Positions 43,887-52,490 are shown, numbered from the stretch's first letter. The stretch is DNA of 64,000 bases from Nocardioides yefusunii (GCF_004014875.1 NZ_CP034929.1:2976001-3040000), one strand, 5' to 3'. Notes: generated by a model not told the origin, from the sequence alone. Program-made: numbers and translations.

Positions 43887-43913
43887 ATTGTTGAAACATC
43901 AAAGTTCAACAAT
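43887..43913. promoter_or_regulatory. 9-bp inverted repeat, likely operator for the Rid gene
   Basis: ATTGTTGAA-N9-TTCAACAAT, a perfect dyad in an AT-rich pocket 53 bases before the Rid ATG. The form suggests a dimeric regulator (MarR-, TetR- or GntR-like). It could equally serve the divergent thiamine operon, whose riboswitch lies 100 bases away. Confidence 0.6.
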
Positions 43914-43965
43914 TCTTTCGTCCGGTTCTCCTCCACCGGGTGCCCCCCACCGAAAGGACCCTCCC

Positions 43966-44376
43966 ATGGCCCAGCGCGAACTCGTCTGCCCCGAAGAGAT
44001 GGCCCACCTCGTCGAGCGCTTCAACTACGCCCCCGCGGTCAAGGTCGGCCAGATGGTCTACGCCGCTGGTCAGGTGGGACGCGACTCCGAGATGAACGTC
44101 ATCGACTCCTCGCTCGAGGACCACATCACCGCGGCGTGGGAGAACGTCGGCAAGGTGCTGGCCGCCGCCGGCTGCGGCTACGAGGACATCGTCGAGATGA
44201 CCACCTTCCACGTCGACCTGCAGGAGCAGTTGCCCACGTTCCTCGCGGTCAAGGACAAGTTCATCCCGCGTCAGGACGTTCCCCCGGCCTGGACCGCGAT
44301 CGGCATCACCGAGTTGACCTTCCCCGGCCAGCTCGTCGAGATCAAGGTGATCGCCTGCGTCCCTGACGCAGCCTGA
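43966..44376 (+). CDS. RidA/YjgF-family protein lacking the catalytic Arg
   Basis: 136 residues, the trimeric Rid fold (VYAAGQVGRD, AWENVGKVLAAAGCGYEDIVEMTTFHVD in blocks, VEIKVIA at the end). In RidA proper an Arg near 105, in a P-A-R-S context, deaminates 2-aminoacrylate. Here the aligned segment reads PPAWTAIGI, so Trp replaces that Arg and enamine deamination is doubtful. This is a Rid4-7-like member of unknown role. ATG preceded by GAAAGGACC. A perfect inverted repeat upstream suggests a dedicated repressor. Confidence 0.88.
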   Translation: MAQRELVCPEEMAHLVERFNYAPAVKVGQMVYAAGQVGRDSEMNVIDSSLEDHITAAWENVGKVLAAAGCGYEDIVEMTTFHVDLQEQLPTFLAVKDKFIPRQDVPPAWTAIGITELTFPGQLVEIKVIACVPDAA

Positions 44377-44405
44377 GCACGACCCGAGCAGAACCAGGGC
44401 AGAAC

Positions 44406-44448
44406 CAGGGCCCCTGGGACGACCATGCCGGTCGCCCCGGGGGCCCTG
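44406..44448. terminator. Bidirectional terminator between Rid gene and Lcp-like gene
   Basis: A nearly perfect stem of about 18 bp (CAGGGCCCC-GGG-GACC against GGTC-CCC-GGGGCCCTG with small bulges) between convergent genes. Short direct repeats (AGCAGAACCAGGGC-like) precede it. Confidence 0.7.
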
Positions 44449-44498
44449 TCGTTCGCCTTCAGCCCGAGCCCCGACACGAGAGCCTCAGGGCCCAGACC

Positions 44499-45725
44499 TC
44501 ACGGGTGCGCCGGGTTGTTGACCACCGGGATCTGGATCTGGATCTTGCGGAACTCACTCATGTACAGCAGGACGAACTGCCGCAGGATCTCGTCGAACGC
44601 CCAGGCCATCGCCGGCATGAACGGCAGCGGCAGGATGCCTTCACGGACCGCGACGAACGGCCGCCACGCCACCTTCAGGAGCGTGTCCCAGAGCGGCTGC
44701 CGGGTGAGCTTGAGCCAGGACGCGATCTGTTCACCGAGCATGTAGCGGGTCAGGGCCTCGAGCACGCCGCGGGTCAGCAGCGTGCCGTCGATCTGCTTGC
44801 CGAGGTCGAGGAGCGCGTCGGCGAGCTTGAGACCTTCAGGAGTGGGACGCAGGATCGGGTCGAAGACGATCTTGGCCTGCGCCTCCGCGGCGGCCCAGCT
44901 CTTGGGGATGTACTCCTCCCGGAGTCCGAGCATGTAGCCGCTGACCTGCCAGGAGTGCAGGAACCCTTCGGACTCCTTGGCCGGGATCGGCACCTTCCAG
45001 TCGTTGAGCATCCGCATGACGAGGGTGGGCAGGCTGTGCCAGGTGACGAGGAGGTCGGCCTGGGAGATCGGGACGTCCTCGGGGGCACGGCCGGTCCAGG
45101 TATGCGACTGCGGCAGCAGGTACCGGACACCGGCGTGGGCCAGGCGGGTCTTGACCGCGGTCACGATCATCTCGCCGCCGGGTTTGTAGGCGTTGAGTGA
45201 ACCGATGTCGTAGCCGAACTTGGCGGTCTTGGAGATGCGGTCCTTCAGGTTGTAGCCGCCCTTGGAGTAGTAGACGGCGAGGGCTTCCTGGGGAATGACG
45301 GTGCTGACCATCCCGGAGACGAACCCGTACAGAACACCCAGGTAGAGGCCGCGCTTGGTGTTGAAGGTGACGGCGTCGGCGAGCTTCTTCTCGTCCGCCC
45401 ACGACGGAAGTTTGCGGGCCTTCTCGAGGAAGGCGACGAGGTCGGCGGGGAGGCCGGCTGGCAGGGGGTCGCTGTTCTTGACCCACTTCTTGAGGAGGTC
45501 GTTGACGCGTGCGACCTCACCGCGTTCGAAGAGGGCACGGACGACGGTGTCGGCCTCGTCGTCCCAGACGTGCTTGGGGTCGGTCTGGGCGGCTGTTCCG
45601 GCGTTGGCTCCGGCGAGGGATCCGGCCGGTGACCACGCCCAGGTGGGCGCGGCCATGCCGACGGTCCCGACGGCCGCTGCGGCCCCCGAGGCTCGCAGGA
45701 GATTGCGTCTGCTGAGTTCTTCCAT
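44499..45725 (-). CDS. Tat-exported DUF2236/Lcp-like oxygenase
   Basis: 408 residues. The N-terminus is a twin-arginine signal (SRRNLLRASGAAAAVG) cleaved near WAWS. The body matches the DUF2236 fold of latex-clearing protein and MpaB, haem b oxygenases: a helical core with an R194 LAHAGVRYLL helix, TWHSLP and the axial-His candidate His257 in GFLHSWQVSGYMLGLREEY. Lcp cleaves polyisoprene; that this one does so is only possible. The ATG at MEEL is favoured because the Tat motif follows closely with GAGG upstream; an ATG 33 bases up also exists. An alpha/beta hydrolase lies divergently next to it. Confidence 0.85.
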   Translation of the reverse strand: MEELSRRNLLRASGAAAAVGTVGMAAPTWAWSPAGSLAGANAGTAAQTDPKHVWDDEADTVVRALFERGEVARVNDLLKKWVKNSDPLPAGLPADLVAFLEKARKLPSWADEKKLADAVTFNTKRGLYLGVLYGFVSGMVSTVIPQEALAVYYSKGGYNLKDRISKTAKFGYDIGSLNAYKPGGEMIVTAVKTRLAHAGVRYLLPQSHTWTGRAPEDVPISQADLLVTWHSLPTLVMRMLNDWKVPIPAKESEGFLHSWQVSGYMLGLREEYIPKSWAAAEAQAKIVFDPILRPTPEGLKLADALLDLGKQIDGTLLTRGVLEALTRYMLGEQIASWLKLTRQPLWDTLLKVAWRPFVAVREGILPLPFMPAMAWAFDEILRQFVLLYMSEFRKIQIQIPVVNNPAHP

Positions 45726-45915
45726 GTGTTCCGTCCTCAAAGAGCGGTCAGGGAGCAAAGCGAGAGCGGATACGTATGCGCCTTTTCAGGACTATCAGCG
45801 GCCGAACGTGAATCGCAATGTACTTTTTTCGGAATATGCACTGTTCGGATGACCCTTTTTCATGATGAACAAGAAGATTCACTGTTCACCGAAACGCCCC
45901 CGCATCAGCGGCCGC

Positions 45916-45921
45916 TACGGT
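45916..45921 (+). promoter_or_regulatory. Leaderless -10 for esterase gene
   Basis: TACGGT six bases before the GTG at 45928; it decides that start over upstream ATGs. Confidence 0.45.
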
Positions 45922-45927
45922 GTCGTC

Positions 45928-46923
45928 GTGGCCAGAGAGACCCGACGCAACGCCCCCGACGCACCCCCCGCCGCGGGCCGTGCCGGACGCACCCGCCCCA
46001 GCCGTGCGCATGCCGTCGTCGGGCGCGTCGTGTCCCGACCGCGACGCGGCACCACCGACCCCGACCCCGACGCGATGCTGCGCGCCTTCACCGCCCGCCA
46101 CATCCGCGAGACCGCACACGGCCCCCGGCCCCTGCCCACCGGCGTCGTCCCTGGCTTCCGCCGTCGTTTCGACCTCGTCGTCGACGACTCCGCCGGCTTC
46201 CCCACCTACGTCTTCGCGCCCGCGGGACGCACCCCCACCCGCACGGTGATGCACCTGCACGGCGGCAGCTACGTCTCCGGACTCAGCCCGTTCCACCTGC
46301 TCTGGACGAGCCGGCTCGCGAACGCTCTCGACGCCCGGATCGTGCTGCCCGACTACCCGCTCGCGCCCGTGCACACCTGGCGTGACTCGCACTCCGCGCT
46401 GGTGGAGACCGCTGCCCGGTGGGCGGCACACGCGTCCCGGGTCGGCGAGCGTCCGGTCACGCTCTCGGGCGACTCCGCGGGCGGCGGCTACGCGCTCTCG
46501 ATCGCCCAGGGGCTGCGCGACCACGGCGGCCCGCAGCCGGAGCGACTCCTGCTGCACGCGCCGTGGGTGGACCTGACGGTCTCCACGCCAGAGACGTACG
46601 AGGTCGCGAAGGTTGACCCGTGGCTCGACATCGACGAGGGCAACGTCCAGGCCGCATGGTGGGCCGGCGGCGACGACCTCGCGCGGTGGGAACTCTCCCC
46701 CGTCTTCGGTGACCTCACCGGGCTGCCGCGCGCGCTGCAGCTCTACGGCACCCGCGACCTGTTGATGCCCGGCTGCCGACTCCTGCAGAAGCGGGCCGAC
46801 GCGGCCGGCTGGAACCTGACCTCGATCGAGGAACCGGACCTGCTGCACGTCTACTCGATCTTCCCGCCGTTCGTGCCCGAAGCACGGCGTGCGTTCACCC
46901 AGGTGCTCGACTTCCTGGCCTGA
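45928..46923 (+). CDS. Alpha/beta hydrolase, HSL-type esterase
   Basis: 331 residues. Carboxylesterase of the hormone-sensitive lipase group: oxyanion motif HLHGGSYVSG, nucleophile elbow GDSAGG, Asp region GTRDLLMPG and His in LLHVYSIF. It is cytoplasmic by sequence (no signal peptide), and the basic Arg-rich N-terminus may be unstructured. The frame extends 22 codons up but the GTG fits a leaderless promoter. The AT-rich gap of about 200 bases to the divergent Lcp-like gene should hold both promoters. Confidence 0.87.
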   Translation: MARETRRNAPDAPPAAGRAGRTRPSRAHAVVGRVVSRPRRGTTDPDPDAMLRAFTARHIRETAHGPRPLPTGVVPGFRRRFDLVVDDSAGFPTYVFAPAGRTPTRTVMHLHGGSYVSGLSPFHLLWTSRLANALDARIVLPDYPLAPVHTWRDSHSALVETAARWAAHASRVGERPVTLSGDSAGGGYALSIAQGLRDHGGPQPERLLLHAPWVDLTVSTPETYEVAKVDPWLDIDEGNVQAAWWAGGDDLARWELSPVFGDLTGLPRALQLYGTRDLLMPGCRLLQKRADAAGWNLTSIEEPDLLHVYSIFPPFVPEARRAFTQVLDFLA

Positions 46924-46929
46924 GGTTCC

Positions 46930-46945
46930 CGCTCGCTCCGCTCGC
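46930..46945 (+). repeat. CGCTCGCTCCGCTCGC motif after stop, copy 1
   Basis: A 16-mer seven bases after the esterase stop. The same 16-mer in gene sense follows the acyl-CoA oxidase stop at 35244-35259. Confidence 0.6.
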
Positions 46946-46994
46946 GCGAGGGCACGGAACGGCCACAGCCGCCCCGCCGAGGCCGTCGCACCCC

Positions 46995-47000
46995 TAGGCT
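46995..47000 (+). promoter_or_regulatory. Leaderless -10 for cardiolipin synthase gene
   Basis: TAGGCT seven bases before the GTG start. Confidence 0.45.
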
Positions 47001-47007
47001 CGGCGCC

Positions 47008-48495
47008 GTGCAGCTGTCCGACTGGACCACCTGGCCCGTCCTCGCCGCCGCCACCTGGGTGGTGGTGGACCTCTCCATGCGCTTCGTCGCGCTCGGGGTG
47101 ATCCCGGGGCGCCGCAAACCGTCCACCGGCATGGCGTGGCTGCTGCTGGTGCTGCTCAACCCCGTCATCGGCCTGCTGGGGTTCTCGTTCTTCGGCACCA
47201 ACCGGGTGGGGCGTCGTCGTCACGACAAGATCGCGCAGGTCAACGAACTCATCCGCAGCCGGACCGAGGACGTCCCCGAACCCGCCACCGCGTCACACTT
47301 CCGGCCCGCCGTGCACGGCACGGTCGCCCTGAACCGCCAGCTCGGAGCACTCCCGTTGCTGGCCGACAACACGATCCGGTTCGAGCCCGACTACACCGCC
47401 GCACTCGCCGCGATGACCCGTCGGGTCGAGGCCGCCCAGCACTACGTCGACGTCGAGTTCTACATCGCTGCCCTCGACGACGAGACCCGCCCGTTCTTCA
47501 CCGCGCTGGCCGACGCCGTGCAGCGCGGCGTGACGGTGCGGTTCCTCTTCGACCACATCGGTTCACGCGGGATCCCCGGGCACGAACACATGGTGAAGTT
47601 CCTCGACGAGGCCGGCATCGACTGGCACGCGATGCTGCCGATCAAGCCACTCAAGGGGAAGTTCCGCCGCCCCGACCTGCGCAACCACCGCAAGCTCGTC
47701 GTCGTCGACGGACAGGTGGGGTTCACCGGGTCGCTCAACCTCACCGAGCCCGGCTACAACAAGCCGAAGAACCACAAGGCCGGACGGAAATGGGTCGAGC
47801 TCGTCGTCGAACTCGAGGGCCCGGCGGTCGCGTCGTTGGAGGCCGTCTTCGCCTCCGACTGGTGGGTCGAGACCGACGAGGTCCTGCACGTGCGCCACCA
47901 GGGCGCGACCGGTCAGGTGGCGGCACTCGACGGAGCAATCAGCGAGGTCACCACCCAGCTGGTGCCCTCGGGCCCGGGCTACCCCACCGACAACACACTG
48001 CGGCTGTTCACGTCACTGATGTACGCCGCCGAACGACGTCTCTCGATCACCAGCCCGTACTTCGTGCCCGACGAGTCGCTGCTCTACGCGGTGACGACGG
48101 CGGCCCAACGGGGCGTCGAGGTGGAGCTCTTCGTCTGCGAGCAGGCCGACCAGTTCATGGTGGGCCACGCCCAGGCGTCGTACTACCGCGAACTCCTGGA
48201 GGCCGGGGTCCGGATCCACCTCTACCCCAAGCCGTACGTCCTGCACTCGAAGCACTTCAGCGTCGACGACGACGTCGCGGTGATCGGCTCCTCCAACATG
48301 GATCCGCGTTCGTTCGCGCTCAACTACGAACTGTCGCTGGTGCTCTTCGACGATCGGGCCGTGACCGCGATGCGGGGCGTCGAGGACACCTACCGCGAAC
48401 TGTCGCGGGAGCTGACGCTGGCGGCGTGGGAGAGCCGTCCCCGACGTCAGAAGTACCTCGACAACGTCTTCCGTCTCACCAGCGCACTGCAGTGA
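47008..48495 (+). CDS. cls: Cardiolipin synthase, PLD type
   Basis: 495 residues. Joins two phosphatidylglycerols (or uses CDP-DAG in some bacteria) to make cardiolipin. Two N-terminal transmembrane helices (about 8-30 and 40-60) are followed by two phospholipase D repeats, with HKD motifs HRKLVVVDGQVGFTGSLN (near 227) and HSKHFSVDDDVAVIGSSN (near 412). Length and topology are typical. GTG start. A 55-bp palindrome follows the stop. Confidence 0.93.
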   Translation: MQLSDWTTWPVLAAATWVVVDLSMRFVALGVIPGRRKPSTGMAWLLLVLLNPVIGLLGFSFFGTNRVGRRRHDKIAQVNELIRSRTEDVPEPATASHFRPAVHGTVALNRQLGALPLLADNTIRFEPDYTAALAAMTRRVEAAQHYVDVEFYIAALDDETRPFFTALADAVQRGVTVRFLFDHIGSRGIPGHEHMVKFLDEAGIDWHAMLPIKPLKGKFRRPDLRNHRKLVVVDGQVGFTGSLNLTEPGYNKPKNHKAGRKWVELVVELEGPAVASLEAVFASDWWVETDEVLHVRHQGATGQVAALDGAISEVTTQLVPSGPGYPTDNTLRLFTSLMYAAERRLSITSPYFVPDESLLYAVTTAAQRGVEVELFVCEQADQFMVGHAQASYYRELLEAGVRIHLYPKPYVLHSKHFSVDDDVAVIGSSNMDPRSFALNYELSLVLFDDRAVTAMRGVEDTYRELSRELTLAAWESRPRRQKYLDNVFRLTSALQ

Positions 48496-48500
48496 CTCGG

Positions 48501-48555
48501 ACCCCACCGGTTTGAGTCGTGATTTCGTCGAAATGACGACTCAAACCGGTGGGGT
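48501..48555. terminator. Very long palindrome between convergent genes
   Basis: A perfect 20-bp inverted repeat (ACCCCACCGGTTTGAGTCGT and complement) whose 15-nt loop is itself palindromic (ATTTCG/CGAAAT). The whole 55 bp is thus an almost perfect palindrome. It lies 5 bases after cls and 14 bases after the stop of the convergent gene. Probably a bidirectional terminator or a single-copy intergenic repeat. Confidence 0.7.
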
Positions 48556-48569
48556 TCGTGGCGGAGGGG

Positions 48570-49058
48570 TCAGCCGAGGGTGAGTTCGAGATCCGTCACG
48601 AGCATGTCCCGGACGTCGGCCCACTTCTCGTCGCCCTCACCGCGCGCGGCAGCGGCCAGACGACGCGAGTAGGCGCCGAAGCGGCGCATCCGGGCCACCA
48701 ACGCGTCGGTCGCAGCCAGCACCGCCGCCTGGTCGTCGCCGGAGTCGCCCCCGGCCCGGGTGACGGCGTCCAGGGTGGCGCGCACGAGCGCCTCGGTGCC
48801 GGGTTCGTCGTGCTCGAGGGCGTCGAGTTCACGACGGACCCGCTTGGCGTGCTCGGCTCGGCCCAGGTCGGTGATCCGCCACCCGGCCGAACCGCCGCCC
48901 CACTTGGCCAGGCCGGTCGCGGCGAGGTCGAGGAACTCCGCCTCGCAGTCCTCCGCGGGCAGGTCGCTGACGTGCGCGACGTCGTACTCAGTCGCCTCAC
49001 CCAAGAGGGACATGAAGACGAGGACCTGGAGGTGAATGTCGGTGAGGTGCTGGGTCAC
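48570..49058 (-). CDS. Small helical protein, possible winged-helix regulator
   Basis: 162 residues. The N-terminal third (HLTDIHLQVLVFMSLLGEATEYDVAHVSDLPAEDCEAEFLDLAATGLAKW, read in parts, then GWRITDLGRAEHAKRV) looks like a winged helix with a terminal wing, as in MarR/PadR-like proteins. The rest is helical and acidic. I start at the second of two adjacent GTGs, placed six bases after TATTTT. Thirty-one bases after the GH65 gene on the same strand; a regulatory link is possible but not shown. Confidence 0.65.
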   Translation of the reverse strand: MTQHLTDIHLQVLVFMSLLGEATEYDVAHVSDLPAEDCEAEFLDLAATGLAKWGGGSAGWRITDLGRAEHAKRVRRELDALEHDEPGTEALVRATLDAVTRAGGDSGDDQAAVLAATDALVARMRRFGAYSRRLAAAARGEGDEKWADVRDMLVTDLELTLG

Positions 49059-49064
49059 CACCCC

Positions 49065-49070
49065 AAAATA
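49065..49070 (-). promoter_or_regulatory. Leaderless -10 for the winged-helix-like gene
   Basis: TATTTT six bases before the chosen GTG. Confidence 0.4.
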
Positions 49071-49089
49071 ACCCGTACAACCTGACCGA

Positions 49090-51681
49090 TCAGTCGGCGA
49101 GGTCGTGCCAGTCCGCGTACGGGTCCAGCGTCTCGTGACGGTCCTCGGCGCTGCTCGGCACCCCGGCGGTGATCCGCGAGCCGTCGGCGCGCAGGCCACC
49201 GATGTGCGGCTTGTCGCCCAGCAACCCGTCGATCCGCGGCCCGTGGTCTGCCAGCGGCACCGTCGTGGTCTCTCCCGGGAGGACCTCGACAGCCTTCCCG
49301 CGCACCCACACCGTCATCGCTCGACCACCGTCGCGGACCATCAGGTCGATCGCCTCCTGACGCACCACGACGTCGAGCCGCGACCCCTTCCACGCGACGG
49401 TGAACGACAACGACGTCCAGTCCGCAGGCAGACGTGGGTCGAAGGCGAGGCGAGCTCCGTAGTCGGGCAGGTTCTCGTCCCGCACGGCGTGGTCGCGCAT
49501 GCCACCGAACCCGAAGACGAGCCCGCTCCACACCCCGCCCGCGGACGCGACGTGGATCCCGTCGACGGTGTTGGAGTGCAGGTCACCGAGGTCGGTGTCG
49601 AGAGCCTTGGCGAAGTACGCCGATGCCACCTCGTGGTACCCGACCTCGGCGGCCATGATCGACTGCACGACCGCCGAGAGCGTGGAGTCGCCGGTGGTGA
49701 TCGGGTCGTAGTACTCGAAGTCGGCACGCTTCTGCTCGGAGGTGAAGCGGTCGCCGTGCAGGAACAACGCCAGGACGACGTCGGCCTGCTTGAGCACCTG
49801 GAAGCGGTAGATCACCAGCGGGTGGTAGTTGAGCAGCAGTGGGCGCTTCTCCGGTGGGGTGCGGGTCAGGTCCCACACCTCGCGGTCCAGGAACGCGTCG
49901 TCCTGGGGGTGGACGCCGAGGCCTTCGTCGAACGGGATCTTCATCAACGTCGCGCAGCGTTCCCAGCTGTCCACCTCGGCGCGGGTGACACCGAGACGCT
50001 CCACCAGCATCCGGTGCCCGTCAGGGTCACTGACCCGCATCCGTCGCAGCACCCGGTAGGCGGCCTCCAGGTTGAACTGGGCCATCAGGTTGGTGAAGAG
50101 GTTGTTGTTGACCACCGTCGTGTACTCGTCGGGTCCGGTGACGGAGTGGATCTCGAAGCGTTCCTTGCCCTCGCGTCGGGAGAAGAACCCGAGGTCGTGC
50201 CACATCCGGGCGGTCTCGACGAGGATGTCGGCGCCCTCGCCACGCAGGAACTCGATGTCGCCCGAGGCGAGGACGTACTTCATCAACGCGTAGACGATGT
50301 CGCCGTTGATGTGCATCTGGGCGGTGCCGGCGGCGTAGTAGGCCGAGGCCTCCTCGCCGTTGATGGTGCGCCATGGGAAGAGGGCTCCGGACTGCGCCAT
50401 CTCTGCGGCCCGATTGCGGGCAGCGGGCAGCATCGTGCGCCGGAAGTGCAGGGCGTTGCGGGCTGCGTGCGGAAGTGTGTACGTCAGGAACGGGACGACG
50501 TAGATCTCGGTGTCCCAGAAGTAGTGGCCCTCGTACCCGGAGCCGCTGACACCCTTGGCGGCGATCCCGAGGCCGTCGGCGCGAGCGGACTGCTGGACCA
50601 GCGCGAACAGGTTGAACCGGACGGCCTGCTGCATGCGGCCGGCCTGGTCGGCGTCGGCGCCGTCGGTCTGCACCCGGACGTCGGCGACGTCCCAGAAGCC
50701 GTCGAACCAGGCCCGCTGCTCGGCGTGCAGCGCCTCGACCCCGGCCTCCAGGGCCCGGTCGAGGGTGCGGTCGCACCGGTCGGCGAGCTCTCCGGCGGCG
50801 ACCTCCGGAGCGGTGTGGTGGACGACGAACTTCTCGATCCGCACCGGGGCGCCCTCACGACCGGTGAACCGGAAGACGGCCTTGGCGCGGTCGTGGGAGG
50901 AACCCAGACGGAGGTCGAGGTCGTCGTCGGCGACCCCGTGGACGCGGTGTTCGGCGGCCACCGCGACCGCGACCTGGGAGGAGTGGGTGACGAAGCCGAG
51001 CGCCAGACGTCCGTCATCGTGGCCGTGGTGCGCGGGGTGCAGGACACGTCCTTCCAACGCACCGGCCTTGCGCGGGTCGGCGAGCGCCTCGACCGGCAAC
51101 TCCCCGTCCTCGGGGCGGTTGACGTGGTAGTCGTCCTGTCCGTCCTGGCGGTTGAGGAGTTGGGAGGAGACGACCACCGGGGCGTCGCCGTCGAGGACGG
51201 TCACCTCCAGCGTGAGCACCGAGAGGTGGCGCTGCTCCATCGACACCATCCGGGTGGACTCCACCCGCACCCGACGCCCCGACGGGGTGCGCCACACCAA
51301 CGAGCGACGCAGCAGCCCCGCCTCCATGTCGAGGACGCGGGAGAAGGTCTCGACCTCGGACTCACCGATGACGAGCGGCTCGTCATCGACGTACACCTTC
51401 ATCACGGTCGCGTCGGGGGCGTTGAGGATGGTCTGACCGGTCCGGGCGAAGGCGTAGGCGGCCTCGGCGTGCTTGATCGGCCAGGTCTCGTGGAAGCCGT
51501 TGAGGAACGTCCCGGGTGCGACCGCGACGCGGCCCTCCTCGGGCGTCGCCCGGACCCCGAGGTAGCCGTTGCCGAGGGAGAAGAGGGTCTCGTCGGTGCC
51601 GAAGTGGGCCGGGTCGACGACCTCCTGGACCAGCCGCCACGGGTCGGAGCCGAACCGGTGCTCGGGGATCTCGGTGCGCAT
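49090..51681 (-). CDS. Glycoside hydrolase family 65 disaccharide phosphorylase
   Basis: 863 residues. GH65 enzymes split maltose, trehalose or kojibiose with phosphate, giving beta-glucose-1-phosphate. N-terminal beta-sandwich (ETLFSLGNGYLGVRATPEEG), an (alpha/alpha)6 barrel with FWDTEIYVVPFLTYTLPHAARNAL (two blocks) and the catalytic acid Glu near 519 in HSVTGPDEYTTVVNNN, and a C-terminal beta domain. The exact disaccharide cannot be told. It overlaps the upstream HAD gene by one base, the same pair as mycobacterial Rv3400/Rv3401, so the beta-G1P product should go straight to beta-phosphoglucomutase. Confidence 0.92.
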   Translation of the reverse strand: MRTEIPEHRFGSDPWRLVQEVVDPAHFGTDETLFSLGNGYLGVRATPEEGRVAVAPGTFLNGFHETWPIKHAEAAYAFARTGQTILNAPDATVMKVYVDDEPLVIGESEVETFSRVLDMEAGLLRRSLVWRTPSGRRVRVESTRMVSMEQRHLSVLTLEVTVLDGDAPVVVSSQLLNRQDGQDDYHVNRPEDGELPVEALADPRKAGALEGRVLHPAHHGHDDGRLALGFVTHSSQVAVAVAAEHRVHGVADDDLDLRLGSSHDRAKAVFRFTGREGAPVRIEKFVVHHTAPEVAAGELADRCDRTLDRALEAGVEALHAEQRAWFDGFWDVADVRVQTDGADADQAGRMQQAVRFNLFALVQQSARADGLGIAAKGVSGSGYEGHYFWDTEIYVVPFLTYTLPHAARNALHFRRTMLPAARNRAAEMAQSGALFPWRTINGEEASAYYAAGTAQMHINGDIVYALMKYVLASGDIEFLRGEGADILVETARMWHDLGFFSRREGKERFEIHSVTGPDEYTTVVNNNLFTNLMAQFNLEAAYRVLRRMRVSDPDGHRMLVERLGVTRAEVDSWERCATLMKIPFDEGLGVHPQDDAFLDREVWDLTRTPPEKRPLLLNYHPLVIYRFQVLKQADVVLALFLHGDRFTSEQKRADFEYYDPITTGDSTLSAVVQSIMAAEVGYHEVASAYFAKALDTDLGDLHSNTVDGIHVASAGGVWSGLVFGFGGMRDHAVRDENLPDYGARLAFDPRLPADWTSLSFTVAWKGSRLDVVVRQEAIDLMVRDGGRAMTVWVRGKAVEVLPGETTTVPLADHGPRIDGLLGDKPHIGGLRADGSRITAGVPSSAEDRHETLDPYADWHDLAD

Positions 51682-52478
51682 CAGGCCTCTCCCTGCTCGG
51701 AGGCAGCACGCGCGGCAGCGACGACGTCGGCCGGCAGCAGTTCGGCGAGGTCGGAGACCACCAGGTCGGCGCCGGCAGCGAACAGCACGTCGGGGCCAGC
51801 ACCCCGGTCCACGCCGACGACGGCCCGGAACCCGCCCGCGGCACCGGCCTTGACCCCCGAGACGGCGTCCTCGACGACGACGCAGTCGGCCGACGGCACC
51901 CCCAGCAGCGCCGCGGCGTGCAGGAACATGTCGGGGGCAGGTTTGCCGGGCAGCCCGCGCTCCTCGGCGGTGGCGCCGGTGACGACCACTTCGAACCGGT
52001 CCGCGAGCCCGGCTGCGGCGAGCACCACGGGCGCGTTGCGCGAGGACGACACCACCGCGACCGGGGTTCCGGCATCACGCAGGGCGTCGAGCAGCAGCAC
52101 CGAACCGGGGTAGGCCTGCACCCCGTCACGGGCCAGGACGGCGTTGAACGCGTCGTTCTTGCGGGCGCCGAGCCCACGCACGGTGACGTCGCCGGGGCCG
52201 TCGTCGGGAGAGCCCTCCGGGAGCGCGATCCCGCGGGTGGCGAGGAAGTCGCGGACCCCGTCGAAGCGCGCCTTGCCGTCGACGTGGGCGTGGTAGTCGG
52301 CGTCGCTCCAGGGGCGGGCGTCGACGTCGAGCGCCCCGCCGAGCCCGACGTCGTCACGCGTGAGGAACTCGTCGAACATCTCGCCCCAGGCACGCATGTG
52401 CACCTGGGCCGTGGGGGTCAACACCCCGTCGAGGTCGAACAGGAACGCACCCACCCGCAGGTTCACCGTCTGGCTCAT
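51681..52478 (-). CDS. HAD-family beta-phosphoglucomutase-like enzyme
   Basis: 265 residues. Motif I FDLDGVLT (Asp15 nucleophile, Asp17), a helical cap domain (about 25-110), motif II VVSSSRNAPVV, Lys in GLPGKPAPDMF and motif IV VVVEDAVSGVKAG. With the coupled GH65 phosphorylase this suggests conversion of beta-glucose-1-phosphate to glucose-6-phosphate. A trehalose-phosphatase role is a less likely alternative. A TAGGGT hexamer sits six bases before the ATG. Confidence 0.9.
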   Translation of the reverse strand: MSQTVNLRVGAFLFDLDGVLTPTAQVHMRAWGEMFDEFLTRDDVGLGGALDVDARPWSDADYHAHVDGKARFDGVRDFLATRGIALPEGSPDDGPGDVTVRGLGARKNDAFNAVLARDGVQAYPGSVLLLDALRDAGTPVAVVSSSRNAPVVLAAAGLADRFEVVVTGATAEERGLPGKPAPDMFLHAAALLGVPSADCVVVEDAVSGVKAGAAGGFRAVVGVDRGAGPDVLFAAGADLVVSDLAELLPADVVAAARAASEQGEA

Positions 52479-52484
52479 TCCCCG

Positions 52485-52490
52485 ACCCTA
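52485..52490 (-). promoter_or_regulatory. Leaderless -10 for the HAD-GH65 operon
   Basis: TAGGGT six bases before the HAD ATG. Confidence 0.5.

Noticed and set aside
49105-52113. A 1002-codon open frame antisense to the GH65 gene
   Set aside because: Antisense shadow without recognisable sequence; the minus-strand GH65 has clear catalytic motifs.
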